Assembly: GCF_002150785.1 (NCBI RefSeq) | Contig: NZ_MTAZ01000019.1 | Location: forward strand, 156,584 to 220,583 | DNA length: 64,000 nucleotides | Origin: Arenibacter amylolyticus | GTDB lineage: Bacteria > Bacteroidota > Bacteroidia > Flavobacteriales > Flavobacteriaceae | Reading direction: 5' to 3' | Shown here: positions 34,671 through 45,224 of the stretch, piece by piece | Position numbering within the stretch: the first letter of the stretch is position 1 | Layout: every line of letters begins with the position of its first letter | Made by a program: the position numbers and the translations under genes | The notes under the pieces: model-generated | What the model was told of the DNA's origin: nothing | What the model saw: only the letters and a program-made list of their open reading frames with translations | Databases searched by the model: none

Positions 34671-37115
34671 CTAGAAATTCCCTATCCGGATAATATCGGC
34701 AAAAATACCAGAGGCCGTTACGTCTGCACCAGCGCCCGCACCCTTAATAATCATCGGCTGGTTGGGATATCGTTCTGTATAGAACAAAACAATATTGTCA
34801 CTACCCTCCAGGTTGTAAAAGTCGTGCCCCTTGGGGATCCGTTGTAAGCCAACACTGGCTTTTCCATCCTCAAACTGTGCTACATATTTCAATTTACTGT
34901 CTTCTTCTACCGCCTGTTGGTAGAGGGCTTGGAAAGACTCCTCATGTTCCTTTAGCGTGCGGAAAAAATCCTCGTTATTGGTGGTTTCCAAACTTTCCTG
35001 GGGAAGGAAAGATTGATTTTCAATATCTTCTATCTCCAATATATTCCCGCTTTCTCGGGCTAGGATCAGTATTTTCCTCATGACATCTATTCCACTTAGG
35101 TCAATTTTAGGATCGGGTTCTGTATAGCCTTCCTCTTGAGCTTTTTTAACAATATCGTGAAAAGTGGTATGGTCGTTAAAATTATTAAAAACAAAATTTA
35201 AGCTACCAGAGAGTACTGCTTGTATCTTTAAAACCTTATCCCCAGAGGCAATTAAATGCTTTAGGGTGTCTATAATGGGGAGGCCAGCTCCTACATTGGT
35301 TTCAAATAGGAAGGGGGCATTGTATTTTCTGGCCAAATCCTTCAATTCCTGATAATGGCTAAATTGGGAGGAACAAGCTATTTTATTACAGGTGACCACA
35401 GAAATGCTGTTTTTTAAATAATTAGGGTAGGTGGAAGATACCTCTTCGCTGGCGGTATTGTCCACAAAAATACTGTTCCTGTAATTTAACTTCATGACTG
35501 TGTCATAGAAGCGGGCTTTGTCCGCTTTTGGACCAGAAGCCAATAGTGCCTCCCAATTTTTTAATGGGATGCCGTCCTCATCAAAATACATGGTTCTGGA
35601 ATTAGACATTCCAATAACGCGGATATTGAGCATTAGTTTTTCTTTTAAATACTGCTTTTGTTGTTGTATTTGCGCTATAAACTTGGCTCCCACGTTCCCA
35701 ACTCCCATTACAAAAAGGTTCAGTTGCTTTATATTTTCCTCGAAGAACACTTCGTGTAGGCTGTTCAAAGCCTTTTTTACATCAGACTTTAAGATAACCG
35801 CAGATATATTCCGTTCAGAAGCGCCCTGTGCAATGGCTCTAATATTTACGTTATTCTTGCCCAGCGTACTGAACATTTTTCCGCTAAGCCCTTGGTGACT
35901 CTTCATATTGTCTCCAACTAGAGCAATAATGGCTAGGTCTTTTTCGGCGATGACCGGTTTAATTCTACCCCTCGATATTTCAAAGTCGAAGGCTTCGTTT
36001 ACAATGGCTACTGCCTTCTCGGTATCCTGATTGGAAATACCTACACAGATAGAATGTTCCGAGGAAGCCTGTGTAATAAGGACTACGCTGATACCCGCAT
36101 TGGAAAGCACTTCAAAGAAGCGTTTCGATATTCCCGGGATTCCTACCATTCCAGAGCCCTCTAGGGAGAGCAAGGCTACTTCTTCTACATGGCTAATACC
36201 TCTAACCGTCTTCCCTGTGCCATTTTTATTTTTTGATATTAAGGTGCCAGGCTCTTCCGGTTTAAAAGTGTTTTTAATTTGAATAGGGATGCCTTTGCTT
36301 AACACGGGTTGAATGGTGGGTGGGTACAATACCTTTGCCCCAAAATGTGAAAGCTCCATGGCTTCTTCATAGGAAATATGCGGAATGGACCTTGCTTGTT
36401 TTACGATTTTTGGATTGGCGGTATACATGCCGCTTACATCCGTCCATACCTGTAATAGTTCCGCATCTAGGGCATTGGCCACAATGGCGGCGGTGTAATC
36501 CGAGCCTCCGCGTCCCAATGTAGTGGCGTCTCCGGAAACGGAAGAGGCAATAAATCCGCCCATAACGAGAACCTTATTGTCGTGGTTTTTTAGAATACTA
36601 ACGCAGTTGCTGTTGGTAAGTTGAAAGTTTACCGTTGTTTTTCCATGCGCCAAATTTGTCTTTATCAGTTTTCTGCTATCGATATATGCAGCATCTATCC
36701 CCTCGGCTATAAAATGCTCACTTATAATATAAGAAGAGAGTAATTCGCCATAACTAACAATCTTATCCGATAGTTTGGGGGTGATCTCCCCTATCAAGAA
36801 AGCGCCTTCCAAAAGGGTTTCCAAGGTGTTTAATTCGGTTTTCACCTTACTGAGCATCTTGCTCTGAGAGTGGATCGGGATCAGCTCTTTTATGGTGCTT
36901 AAATGCCGGTCTTCAATTTCCTTTAAAGCGCTTTTATAAGCGTTGTCCTGAGTACAAGCTAATGCGGCCGATTTTAATAAAAGATCGGTGATGCCCCCAA
37001 GGGCCGAGACTACCACGATGGTGTTCTCTGATTGCTGATTGGCAATTATGTTTTTTACTAGATTGATATTGTTGGCATTGGCAACAGAAGTGCCCCCGAA
37101 TTTTAGAACTTTCAT
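34671..37115 (-). CDS. thrA: Bifunctional aspartate kinase / homoserine dehydrogenase I
   Basis: Catalyses the first and third steps of the threonine branch. Aspartokinase domain (residues about 1-290) opens with KFGGTSVANANNI; two ACT regulatory segments follow (about 310-460); the homoserine dehydrogenase half starts at FVMGVGNVGAKFIAQI near 467 and contains LFETNVGAGLPIIDTLKHL near 600. Total 814 residues, normal for the fusion. Allosteric feedback by threonine is expected from the ACT domains. It is preceded by a leader peptide and heads thrABC on the minus strand. Confidence 0.96.
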   Translation of the reverse strand: MKVLKFGGTSVANANNINLVKNIIANQQSENTIVVVSALGGITDLLLKSAALACTQDNAYKSALKEIEDRHLSTIKELIPIHSQSKMLSKVKTELNTLETLLEGAFLIGEITPKLSDKIVSYGELLSSYIISEHFIAEGIDAAYIDSRKLIKTNLAHGKTTVNFQLTNSNCVSILKNHDNKVLVMGGFIASSVSGDATTLGRGGSDYTAAIVANALDAELLQVWTDVSGMYTANPKIVKQARSIPHISYEEAMELSHFGAKVLYPPTIQPVLSKGIPIQIKNTFKPEEPGTLISKNKNGTGKTVRGISHVEEVALLSLEGSGMVGIPGISKRFFEVLSNAGISVVLITQASSEHSICVGISNQDTEKAVAIVNEAFDFEISRGRIKPVIAEKDLAIIALVGDNMKSHQGLSGKMFSTLGKNNVNIRAIAQGASERNISAVILKSDVKKALNSLHEVFFEENIKQLNLFVMGVGNVGAKFIAQIQQQKQYLKEKLMLNIRVIGMSNSRTMYFDEDGIPLKNWEALLASGPKADKARFYDTVMKLNYRNSIFVDNTASEEVSSTYPNYLKNSISVVTCNKIACSSQFSHYQELKDLARKYNAPFLFETNVGAGLPIIDTLKHLIASGDKVLKIQAVLSGSLNFVFNNFNDHTTFHDIVKKAQEEGYTEPDPKIDLSGIDVMRKILILARESGNILEIEDIENQSFLPQESLETTNNEDFFRTLKEHEESFQALYQQAVEEDSKLKYVAQFEDGKASVGLQRIPKGHDFYNLEGSDNIVLFYTERYPNQPMIIKGAGAGADVTASGIFADIIRIGNF

Positions 37116-37182
37116 GGTTCGATGGTATTAAGAGAATAAACTGAATTATGAGAAAAAAGAAAACGGACGTATATGTAGTAGC
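37116..37182 (-). promoter_or_regulatory. thr operon attenuator region
   Basis: On the minus strand, the end of the leader reading frame forms CCCCATTGGGG, and an alternative fold pairs an upstream CCAATGG with the downstream CCATTGG, so mutually exclusive hairpins can be drawn. A pyrimidine-rich tract (TTTTCTTTTTTCTC, about 37145-37160) follows GTCCG. This resembles a transcription attenuator, although the terminator stem itself is not as clear as in enterobacteria. Confidence 0.5.
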
Positions 37183-37281
37183 TTACCCCAATGGGGTGGT
37201 GGTACCGATAACGGTAATAGCCAAAGTACCATTGGTGAATGGTGATTTGCCTAAAATGATGTCCGATTTTATCAAGGTCAT
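37183..37281 (-). CDS. thrL: thr operon leader peptide
   Basis: A 32-codon frame between the thr promoter and thrA, too short for most gene callers. Its second half holds regulatory codons: ITVIGTTTPLG at residues 22-32 contains two Ile and four Thr codons, with further Thr at 16 and 19. Ile and Thr codons are what a threonine-operon attenuator should count, as in E. coli ThrL. ATG lies about 12 bases after the expected transcription start. The frame ends at a CCCCATTGGGG hairpin. Bacteroidota attenuators are less studied, so translation is inferred. Confidence 0.8.
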   Translation of the reverse strand: MTLIKSDIILGKSPFTNGTLAITVIGTTTPLG

Positions 37282-37297
37282 GATATATATAAAGTAT

Positions 37298-37328
37298 CAA
37301 ATGTAGTATTTTTGATTGCTCTATCAAA
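37298..37328 (-). promoter_or_regulatory. thr operon promoter
   Basis: Read on the minus strand: TTTG at 37328-37325, 19-base spacer, TACATTTG at 37305-37298; exact match to the Bacteroidota consensus. Predicted transcription start near 37293. Confidence 0.8.
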
Positions 37329-37381
37329 TCTTTAGGTGAATTTTTACGAGATTGATAATTTATAATAAATATTCTTGAAGA

Positions 37382-38920
37382 ATGAAGATTTATAACGCCC
37401 GGGAAATATACGAAGCTGATAAAATCACATTGGAAAGACAGAGGATAACCGCTGAGGAGCTAATGGAAAGAGCTGCAATTCAGATTTTTAACTGGATGCA
37501 CAACAACTTGCAGGCAGCCAAATCCCCTATACATATCTTTTGTGGTATCGGTAATAATGGGGGAGATGGACTGGTGGTGGCTAGGTATTTAATACAGCAT
37601 GGATATAGTGTATTTGTTTATATAATTAATTTCAGCGAACACCGGTCCAAGGAGTTTTTGGTGAATTTAGATCGGTTAAAAGAGTTGAATGTTGCGCCGA
37701 AATATTTGGAGGAAAACTCCCCACTGCCACGCTTGGAAAAGGATGCGATTGTTGTAGATGCTATTTTTGGAATTGGCCTGTCTAGGGAGGTAGCTCCGTG
37801 GATATTAAAAGTTTTTCAAGTAATAAATGAGTCCTCGGCCTTTGTGCTGTCGGTAGATATACCCTCGGGAGTTTTTATGGACCAAAAGGTGCCTAAAGCT
37901 GATGAAGCCATTAAAAGTGATTTGTTGCTTAGTTTTCAAGTGCCAAAACTTATTTTTTTCCTGCCAGATACGGGGGCCTTCATTAGCCGATGGGAACTGT
38001 TGGATATTGGTTTGGATCAGGAGTATTTAAAAGGGGTGGTTTCCAAGTATCAACTGGTGGATGCGTCGGAAGCTGTTAGCTTGTATCGTCCTAGGGAAAA
38101 GTTTTCGCACAAGGGAACCTATGGGCATTCGGTGATTGTTGGTGGTAGTTATGGGAAGATAGGTGCGGTCTTATTGGCTGCAAAGGGGTGTCTTAAATCG
38201 GGAAGCGGATTGGTTACTGCCTTTGTTCCTAAATGTGGTTATATCCCCCTGCAAAGTGGATTTCCGGAGTTAATGGTCCTTACCGATGACAATGAGGAGC
38301 AAATCACTGATATAAAGATCAATTTTAAGCCTAGCGTCATCGGGATTGGAGTAGGTCTGGGTACGGATGCACGAACATTGCGAGCATTTTCCCAGTTCTT
38401 GGCATCTAATACGGCTCCCTTGGTTATTGATGCGGATGGTTTAAACCTTATGGCTAAGGATCCATCACTGCTTGGTCTGCTTCCTTCACAAACCGTACTT
38501 ACGCCTCATCCCAAGGAGTTAGAGCGGTTATTGGGTAAATGGAAGAACGACTTTGATAAGTTAAACAAAACCAAGGCGTTTTCTAAAAAGTACGATTGTA
38601 TTGTAGTGATAAAAGGGGCGCATACCACCACGGTATACAAAGATAGGGGGTACGTTAACGCTACTGGAAACCCTGGAATGGCCACAGCAGGGAGTGGTGA
38701 TGTGCTTACTGGCATAGTTACTGGATTAATCGCTCAGGGGTATCCTCCTTTAGAAGCAACAATTTTGGGGGTGTATTTGCATGGGAAGGCGGCTGATATA
38801 GCAGTAGCCCAATGTGGTTATCAAGCGATGGTGGCTACGGATATTTTTTCGAATTTAGGAAAGGCTTTTAAGTCGTTAGAGGAAGGGGTGGACTCGCCTA
38901 TTGGGCCAAAAAAGGATTAG
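37382..38920 (+). CDS. nnrDE: Bifunctional NAD(P)H-hydrate epimerase/dehydratase
   Basis: Repairs hydrated NADH and NADPH. The N-terminal epimerase domain (residues about 1-215) includes CGIGNNGGDGLVVARYL near 55 and VVDAIFGIGLSREV near 122. The C-terminal ADP-dependent dehydratase begins near 225 with GGSYGKIGAVLLAAKGCLKS, then IDADGLNLMAKD near 347 and NPGMATAGSGDVLTGIVTGL near 425. 512 residues, the normal fused form. Divergent from the thr operon. Confidence 0.95.
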   Translation: MKIYNAREIYEADKITLERQRITAEELMERAAIQIFNWMHNNLQAAKSPIHIFCGIGNNGGDGLVVARYLIQHGYSVFVYIINFSEHRSKEFLVNLDRLKELNVAPKYLEENSPLPRLEKDAIVVDAIFGIGLSREVAPWILKVFQVINESSAFVLSVDIPSGVFMDQKVPKADEAIKSDLLLSFQVPKLIFFLPDTGAFISRWELLDIGLDQEYLKGVVSKYQLVDASEAVSLYRPREKFSHKGTYGHSVIVGGSYGKIGAVLLAAKGCLKSGSGLVTAFVPKCGYIPLQSGFPELMVLTDDNEEQITDIKINFKPSVIGIGVGLGTDARTLRAFSQFLASNTAPLVIDADGLNLMAKDPSLLGLLPSQTVLTPHPKELERLLGKWKNDFDKLNKTKAFSKKYDCIVVIKGAHTTTVYKDRGYVNATGNPGMATAGSGDVLTGIVTGLIAQGYPPLEATILGVYLHGKAADIAVAQCGYQAMVATDIFSNLGKAFKSLEEGVDSPIGPKKD

Positions 38921-38954
38921 GGGAGATGTATGATGAACGAGTAGAGGGGATAAA

Positions 38955-39353
38955 TTAGGCGCGAACCCGTCTTTTTACCCAGGCCAAGGCATTGTCCGTA
39001 TCAATGAAAAATTTCATGTTTTTTTTGTAGAAGAGCTTTTCTATATTGAAATTGTGCATGTCTATCTCCTTAAGTGAGACTACAGCCAAGGCTTTTAAGT
39101 TATCTATTTCCCTAAGCTGGTTATAGATCATAGGATCTATGGCATACGAAAATTTGCGCAGGCTGATGAATCCAAAATTTCTTCCTCGAAAATGAATTTC
39201 TATAATACCGAGGATTTGGAAAAACCGCGCTACATCTATAGTGGTTCCTTCGTCAAATATTGCGATCATATAATCGTCAAATACTTGTACTTTTCCAATC
39301 TCCAGTTGGTATTCCCTAACGATGATGGTTTTTTTGGGTTTTCCCACTTTCAT
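38955..39353 (-). CDS. STAS/SpoIIAA-like protein of unknown function
   Basis: A 132-residue soluble protein. The fold pattern is alternating strands and helices: IEIHFRGRNFGFISLRK near 52, AVVSLKEIDMHNFNIEKLF near 92, and FFIDTDNALAWVKRR at the end, with the terminal helix typical of SpoIIAA-like domains. Conserved in form among Flavobacteriia but with no known role. The ATG at 39353 (MKVGKPKK) is preferred over an ATG six codons upstream. Stands alone between nnrDE and clpC. Confidence 0.72.
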   Translation of the reverse strand: MKVGKPKKTIIVREYQLEIGKVQVFDDYMIAIFDEGTTIDVARFFQILGIIEIHFRGRNFGFISLRKFSYAIDPMIYNQLREIDNLKALAVVSLKEIDMHNFNIEKLFYKKNMKFFIDTDNALAWVKRRVRA

Positions 39354-39371
39354 TATTAATAATTTACACAA

Positions 39372-39741
39372 TGTCTCGGTGGCGAATGTATAATTATGGG
39401 CAGCTTTTTTGAAAATAATTAGATTAAAGACTTAATAATCGTTTATATGGAAATCTAGCTGGTGGATCTGTGATTGAATTCTTACACCTATTGATATAAT
39501 CATGTTTTAATTATAGGAAAGGGCGGTAAGGCCTTGAGGGTGTTGTAGTCTGCGCGGGATTTTAAATTTACCTTTTATACTTTTTTTGATTTAGAGCTGT
39601 GGGCAGCTACTGTTGGCTGAGATTTAATTTAATGATGCAAAGCAGTAGTTGGGGTATAGGTTCATCTTTAAATTGGAATTGCTATTTAAAGGGCAGTGGT
39701 AGGGGTAGGCTGAGATTATAGGAAAGAGTATGGGGCGGAAT
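39372..39741. other. Intergenic gap between the STAS-like gene and the clpC terminator
   Basis: No gene recognised. Low-complexity AT-rich sequence with a few GGGTAGG-like patches and no matching promoter. Confidence 0.5.
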
Positions 39742-39775
39742 AAAAAGGCAGATAGGAAATTGATTCCTATCTGCC
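39742..39775 (-). terminator. clpC intrinsic terminator
   Basis: Perfect 12-pair stem GGCAGATAGGAA / TTCCTATCTGCC with a short loop; on the minus strand it is followed by five T. Lies 88 bases after the clpC stop. Confidence 0.92.
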
Positions 39776-39863
39776 TGTTCCTTGAGGTCTATTGGATAAA
39801 CCTGTGTAACATTGATCTAACTATACTTTTTTATACAATTAGTCGCCTTTGTGTTATTAAAAT

Positions 39864-42410
39864 TTAGGTCTTGGAAGATTCCTCGGCCTTGTTAATTTTA
39901 ATGGTGAGTTTTTGTTTTTCCTCATCCAAATCCATGTGAATTGTATCGCCCTCTTGCAATTTTGAGTTTACAATCTCCTCCGCCAATGCATCTTCAATAT
40001 ATTTCTGAATGGCACGCTTAAGGGGTCTTGCTCCGTATTGCTTGTCGAAACCTTTTTCGGCAATATAATCCTTTGCTTTTTCAGAGAGGAAAAGGTTGTA
40101 CCCTATATCCTTGATTCTGGCGTACAATTTCTTTAGCTCAATATCTATAATCTTATGGATATGCTCTCTCTCCAAGGCATTAAAGACAACTACATCGTCA
40201 ATTCTGTTCAGGAACTCGGGGGCAAATGCTTTTTTCAGGGCATTTTCAATTACACTCTTCTGATGTGTATCTGCCTGCGCTTTTTTTGCGGATGTCCCGA
40301 AACCAACTCCTTGACCAAAATCCTTTAGTTGTCTAGCCCCAATGTTCGAGGTCATGATAACCACCGTATTTCTAAAGTCGATCTTCCTACCTAAACTATC
40401 GGTAAGGAATCCATCGTCTAATACTTGTAAAAGCATATTAAAGACATCTGGATGCGCTTTTTCAATCTCGTCCAGGAGAATCACGGAATATGGTTTGCGA
40501 CGCACTTTTTCCGTAAGCTGTCCACCTTCCTCATAACCAACATATCCTGGAGGTGCACCTACCAATCTAGAGATAGCGAATTTCTCCATATACTCGCTCA
40601 TATCAACGCGTATCAGGCCATCTTCGGAATCGAACAATTCCTTAGCGAGTACCTTGGCAAGTTGTGTTTTACCCACCCCGGTCTGTCCTAGGAAAATAAA
40701 GGAGCCAATCGGTTTATTGGGGTCTTTAAGTCCGGCACGGTTTCTTTGGATAGCTTTAGCCACTTTAGATACGGCATCGTCTTGTCCTATTACGTTGGCC
40801 TTAATTAATTCCGGTAATTTAGCAAGTTTATTGCTTTCTGTCTGTGCAATTCTATTTACTGGAATACCGCTCATCATGGATACTACATCTGCAACATTAT
40901 CTTCCGTTACGGTTTCCTTGTGAAGCTTACTATCCTCTTCCCAGCGCTCTTGCGCAATGGCTAAATCCTTTTCAATTCGCTTTTCATCGTCCCTAAGCTT
41001 GGCAGCCTCTTCGTACTTCTGTTTTTTGACTACCGAATTTTTCAATTCACGTACTTCTTCCAGCTTTTTTTCTAATTCCAAAATCTGTTTGGGAACGTCC
41101 ATATTAACAATGTGGACCCTAGAGCCAGCTTCGTCCAAGGCATCTATAGCCTTGTCTGGTAAGAATCTGTCTGTCATATAGCGACTGGTGAGTTTAACAC
41201 AGGCAACGATGGCTTCATCCGTATAATGCACGTTGTGGTGTTCCTCGTACTTTCCTTTTATGTTTTTGAGTATTTCAATGGTTTCCTCAATAGTGGTAGG
41301 TTCTACCAATACCTTTTGGAATCGTCTTTCCAAGGCCCCATCTTTCTCAATGTATTGACGGAATTCATCCAAGGTAGTGGCACCAATACATTGTATTTCG
41401 CCTCTCGCCAAAGCAGGTTTAAACATATTGGAAGCATCCAAGCTTCCTGTTGCTCCACCAGCTCCAACTATAGTGTGGATCTCATCAATAAAGAGGATAA
41501 CATCGTCATTCTTCTCCAATTCGTTCATCACCGCCTTCATGCGCTCTTCAAACTGGCCTCTGTATTTTGTGCCTGCCACCAGGGAGGCTAGGTCTAAGGT
41601 TACCACTCTTTTATTGTAAAGAATCCTAGATACCTTTTTATTGACAATTCTAAGGGCCAAGCCTTCGGCAATGGCGCTTTTCCCTACACCGGGTTCCCCT
41701 ATCAATAAAGGGTTGTTCTTCTTTCTCCTACTGAGAATCTGGGATACCCTTTCTATTTCTTTTTCACGACCCACTACAGGGTCCAACTTGTTTTCCTCTG
41801 CCATTCTGGTGAGGTCTCGTCCAAAATTGTCCAAAACGGGTGTCTTGGATTTCTTGCTCCCCTTGGGAGTACCGGCACCAAAGGTGCTTTCCTTCTCCTC
41901 GTGGGAGTCGCCAGAATCGCTTGGAAAGGATTCCGAGGTTGGGGAGTCTATATAGTCGTCATCACTTGTAATCATAGATTTAAATTGGTCTTTTACCCCG
42001 TCATAGTCTACTTTTAATTTGTGAAGTAGCTTGGTGGTGGGGTCATTTTCATTGCGTAAAATACAGAGCAAAAGATGTGCTGTGTTAATGGAAGAGCTTT
42101 GAAAAAGCTTGGCCTCCAAAAACGTTGTTTTTAAAGCACGTTCTGCCTGCCTTGTAAGGTGAAGGTTTTTCTTGTCCTTCTGCACAGTGCCGGAGCTGAG
42201 GTTTGCCGGACTTAGAATTTCCACTTTTCTCCTCAGGTGGTCTAAGTCTACGTCCAAGGCATCTAAAATGCTAATGGCCTTCCCATTACCGTCCCTAAGC
42301 AGTCCTAGCATTAAATGCTCCGTTCCAATAAAGTCGTGCCCTAATCTAAGGGCCTCTTCCTTACTGTAAGCAATAACGTCTTTTACTCTAGGGGAAAAAT
42401 TATCATCCAT
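39864..42410 (-). CDS. clpC: ATP-dependent Clp protease ATP-binding subunit ClpC
   Basis: Hsp100 unfoldase that feeds substrates to ClpP. Two Clp N repeats lie within residues about 5-145, AAA1 Walker A GEPGVGKSA near 237, the UVR coiled middle domain near 440-475, and AAA2 Walker A GQTGVGKTQLAK near 575. The ClpP-contact loop region contains GQGVGFGT near 715. The ATG at 42410 (MDDNFSPRVKDV) is chosen, as it matches family starts; the in-frame ATG at 42425 only adds five residues. No McsAB/CtsR neighbours, as expected outside Firmicutes. Confidence 0.95.
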   Translation of the reverse strand: MDDNFSPRVKDVIAYSKEEALRLGHDFIGTEHLMLGLLRDGNGKAISILDALDVDLDHLRRKVEILSPANLSSGTVQKDKKNLHLTRQAERALKTTFLEAKLFQSSSINTAHLLLCILRNENDPTTKLLHKLKVDYDGVKDQFKSMITSDDDYIDSPTSESFPSDSGDSHEEKESTFGAGTPKGSKKSKTPVLDNFGRDLTRMAEENKLDPVVGREKEIERVSQILSRRKKNNPLLIGEPGVGKSAIAEGLALRIVNKKVSRILYNKRVVTLDLASLVAGTKYRGQFEERMKAVMNELEKNDDVILFIDEIHTIVGAGGATGSLDASNMFKPALARGEIQCIGATTLDEFRQYIEKDGALERRFQKVLVEPTTIEETIEILKNIKGKYEEHHNVHYTDEAIVACVKLTSRYMTDRFLPDKAIDALDEAGSRVHIVNMDVPKQILELEKKLEEVRELKNSVVKKQKYEEAAKLRDDEKRIEKDLAIAQERWEEDSKLHKETVTEDNVADVVSMMSGIPVNRIAQTESNKLAKLPELIKANVIGQDDAVSKVAKAIQRNRAGLKDPNKPIGSFIFLGQTGVGKTQLAKVLAKELFDSEDGLIRVDMSEYMEKFAISRLVGAPPGYVGYEEGGQLTEKVRRKPYSVILLDEIEKAHPDVFNMLLQVLDDGFLTDSLGRKIDFRNTVVIMTSNIGARQLKDFGQGVGFGTSAKKAQADTHQKSVIENALKKAFAPEFLNRIDDVVVFNALEREHIHKIIDIELKKLYARIKDIGYNLFLSEKAKDYIAEKGFDKQYGARPLKRAIQKYIEDALAEEIVNSKLQEGDTIHMDLDEEKQKLTIKINKAEESSKT

Positions 42411-42564
42411 AAAATATCCTTTCAACTTTAAAAATAGTAAATCTATACTAAACTAGGGCAAATACTATACCTAATTATAAATATAATTGCTCAATTGACA
42501 AAAAAAGGTTTTCTGACGTAAAAAACAACTTGTAAATTGCGAATAAAAATTTTGGCTAGTTGTG

Positions 42565-42595
42565 TTGATAAAAACTTTACAAAAGTATAGCTTTA
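42565..42595 (+). promoter_or_regulatory. gyrA promoter (near-consensus)
   Basis: TTG at 42565-42567, 20-base spacer and TAGCTTTA at 42588-42595, a 7 of 8 match to TAnnTTTG. It predicts a leader of about 65 bases. The remaining bases between clpC and gyrA are AT-rich and must also hold the clpC promoter, not clearly identified. Confidence 0.5.
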
Positions 42596-42664
42596 TTGCC
42601 TTGGTAGTGCCGATTTTGTGTATATTGTCGTGCTTTTTTTAACTAATTTTAGAGAAGATTTTAA

Positions 42665-45193
42665 ATGGCAGAAAGAGAAAGATTAATTCCGGTTAACATA
42701 GAAGAAGAAATGAAATCTGCGTACATTGATTATTCAATGTCCGTCATTGTGTCACGTGCCCTGCCAGATGTCAGGGATGGATTGAAGCCAGTGCACAGAA
42801 GGGTTTTGTTTGGGATGCACGAATTGGGGGTTAGATCCAATAGTGCCTATAAGAAATCGGCCCGTATTGTGGGTGAGGTATTAGGTAAGTACCACCCGCA
42901 CGGAGATACCTCCGTATATGATTCCATGGTGCGTATGGCCCAGGACTGGAGTTTACGCTATATGTTGGTGGATGGCCAAGGTAACTTTGGCTCTATAGAT
43001 GGAGACAGTCCGGCAGCGATGCGTTATACGGAAGCCCGTATGCGCAAAATAGCCGATGATATGTTGATTGATATAGAAAAGGATACGGTAGACCATCAAC
43101 TGAATTTTGACGATTCATTGAAAGAGCCCACCGTATTGCCAACCAGAGTGCCTAACCTTTTGGTGAACGGTGCCTCCGGTATTGCAGTAGGGATGGCCAC
43201 CAATATGCCTCCCCATAACCTTTCGGAGGTGGTAGATGGTACCATTGCCTATATAGACAATCACGATATTTCCGTGGACGAGATCATGACGCATATAAAA
43301 GCCCCCGATTTTCCAACCGGAGGTATTATTTATGGATATGATGGCGTAAAGGAAGCCTTCCATACCGGTAGAGGACGGGTAATGGTACGGGCGAAAGCCG
43401 AATTTGAGGAAGTGCAAGGCAGGGAGTGTATCGTGGTAACAGAGATTCCTTACTTGGTGAACAAGGCCGATATGATTAAAAAGACGGCAGACCTTGTAAA
43501 TGAAAAGAAAATAGATGGAATTGCTTCTATTAGGGACGAGTCCGATAGGAACGGAATGCGTATTGTCTATGTTTTAAAAAGAGATGCTATTCCCAATATT
43601 GTTCTTAATACCTTATATAAGTATACTGCACTACAATCCTCGTTTAGTGTAAACAATATTGCCCTTGTTAACGGCAGGCCAAAATTACTGAACGTAAAGG
43701 ATATGATCCACTATTTTGTGGAGCATCGTCATGAGGTGGTCGTAAGGCGTACCGAGTTTGAACTTAAGAAAGCAGAAGATAGAGCTCACATACTAGAGGG
43801 GCTTATCATCGCTTCGGACAATATAGATGAGGTTATTGCTATCATCAGAGGCTCTTCCAATGCAGATGAGGCTAGGGAGAAATTGATGGAGCGCTTTAAG
43901 CTAAGTGAAGTTCAGGCAAAGGCAATCGTAGATATGAGATTGCGTCAGTTGACCGGACTGGAGCAGGATAAGCTAAGAACCGAATATGAGGAGGTAATAG
44001 CTCTTATTGCCGACTTAAAGGATATTTTGGCAAGGAAGGAGCGTAGAATGGAGATCATTAAGGAAGAACTCCAAGAGATCAAGGATAAATATGGAGATAG
44101 AAGACGTTCTGAAATAAATATCGCAGGTGGGGATTTAAGTATGGAAGATATGATACCCAATGAGCAAGTGGTTATCACCATCTCCCATGCAGGTTATATT
44201 AAGAGAACCCCATTGTCCGAATACAAAACCCAGCATAGGGGCGGGGTGGGCCAAAAAGCCTCTTCCACAAGGAACGAGGATTTCCTGGAGCATTTATTTG
44301 TGAGTACCAATCACCAGTATATGTTGTTCTTTACCAAAAAAGGAAAATGTTTCTGGATGAGAGTATATGAAATTCCAGAAGGTACCAGAACTTCTAAAGG
44401 AAGGGCAATTCAGAACCTTATTAATATAGAGAACGACGATACGGTAAAAGCCTTTATCTCTACGCAGGATTTAAAGGATGAGGAGTACGTTAACAGTCAC
44501 TATGTAATTATGGCTACTAAAAAAGGAGTGGTTAAAAAGACCTCCTTGGAGCAGTATTCTAGACCGAGACAAAATGGAATTAACGCGATTGGAATCCGCG
44601 AAGGGGATGAGCTATTGGAGGCAAAACTTACCACCGGAGCCAGTCAGATATTCCTTGGTTTAAAATCTGGAAAAGCCATTAGATTCGAGGAAAGTAAGAC
44701 TAGACCCATGGGACGAAATGCCTCTGGAGTAAGGGGAATTACCCTGGACAGTGAGCAGGATGAGGTGATAGGAATGGTAGCAGTTCATAATTTTGATGAG
44801 GAAATTCTGGTGGTTTCTGAAAACGGTTATGGAAAAAGATCCAGTATTGAGGATTATAGAATAACCAACCGAGGAGGAAAAGGAGTGAAAACCATTTCCG
44901 TTACCGAAAAAACAGGAGAATTGGTGGCCATTAAAAACGTATCCGATTCCGATGACCTTATGATTATCAATAAATCTGGTATCGCTATTAGAATGAGCGT
45001 AGAGGATTTAAGGGTAATGGGACGTGCTACCCAAGGAGTTCGACTTATAAATATTAAGGGGAAAGATTCCATTGCAGCAGTAGCAAAAGTGATGAAGGAA
45101 GAAGAGGATTTGGAAGATGTGGACAACTTGGATGTAGACGTTAATCCAGAAAATGGCACGGCTCTTGATAATGATGAAGGGCAAAAAGAATAA
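42665..45193 (+). CDS. gyrA: DNA gyrase subunit A
   Basis: Breakage-reunion subunit of gyrase. Catalytic Tyr121 lies in [10 protein letters not shown]; the quinolone region reads GDTSVYD, with Thr82 and Asp86 at the positions of E. coli Ser83 and Asp87, both natural residues. The C-terminal wrapping domain contains QHRGGVGQK near 527, a variant of the GyrA box, and six beta-pinwheel blades. 842 residues ending in an acidic tail. GyrA is preferred over ParC because of the GyrA box. Followed 31 bases later by the TPR gene. Confidence 0.95.
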   Translation: MAERERLIPVNIEEEMKSAYIDYSMSVIVSRALPDVRDGLKPVHRRVLFGMHELGVRSNSAYKKSARIVGEVLGKYHPHGDTSVYDSMVRMAQDWSLRYMLVDGQGNFGSIDGDSPAAMRYTEARMRKIADDMLIDIEKDTVDHQLNFDDSLKEPTVLPTRVPNLLVNGASGIAVGMATNMPPHNLSEVVDGTIAYIDNHDISVDEIMTHIKAPDFPTGGIIYGYDGVKEAFHTGRGRVMVRAKAEFEEVQGRECIVVTEIPYLVNKADMIKKTADLVNEKKIDGIASIRDESDRNGMRIVYVLKRDAIPNIVLNTLYKYTALQSSFSVNNIALVNGRPKLLNVKDMIHYFVEHRHEVVVRRTEFELKKAEDRAHILEGLIIASDNIDEVIAIIRGSSNADEAREKLMERFKLSEVQAKAIVDMRLRQLTGLEQDKLRTEYEEVIALIADLKDILARKERRMEIIKEELQEIKDKYGDRRRSEINIAGGDLSMEDMIPNEQVVITISHAGYIKRTPLSEYKTQHRGGVGQKASSTRNEDFLEHLFVSTNHQYMLFFTKKGKCFWMRVYEIPEGTRTSKGRAIQNLINIENDDTVKAFISTQDLKDEEYVNSHYVIMATKKGVVKKTSLEQYSRPRQNGINAIGIREGDELLEAKLTTGASQIFLGLKSGKAIRFEESKTRPMGRNASGVRGITLDSEQDEVIGMVAVHNFDEEILVVSENGYGKRSSIEDYRITNRGGKGVKTISVTEKTGELVAIKNVSDSDDLMIINKSGIAIRMSVEDLRVMGRATQGVRLINIKGKDSIAAVAKVMKEEEDLEDVDNLDVDVNPENGTALDNDEGQKE

Positions 45194-45224
45194 GTTTATA
45201 CACTAATTTAAATATACAGTTGAA

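Noticed and set aside
42820..42950. Possible quinolone-resistance change in gyrA
   Set aside because: Thr at the position of E. coli Ser83 is a natural residue in many bacteria, and the Asp at the second position is intact.
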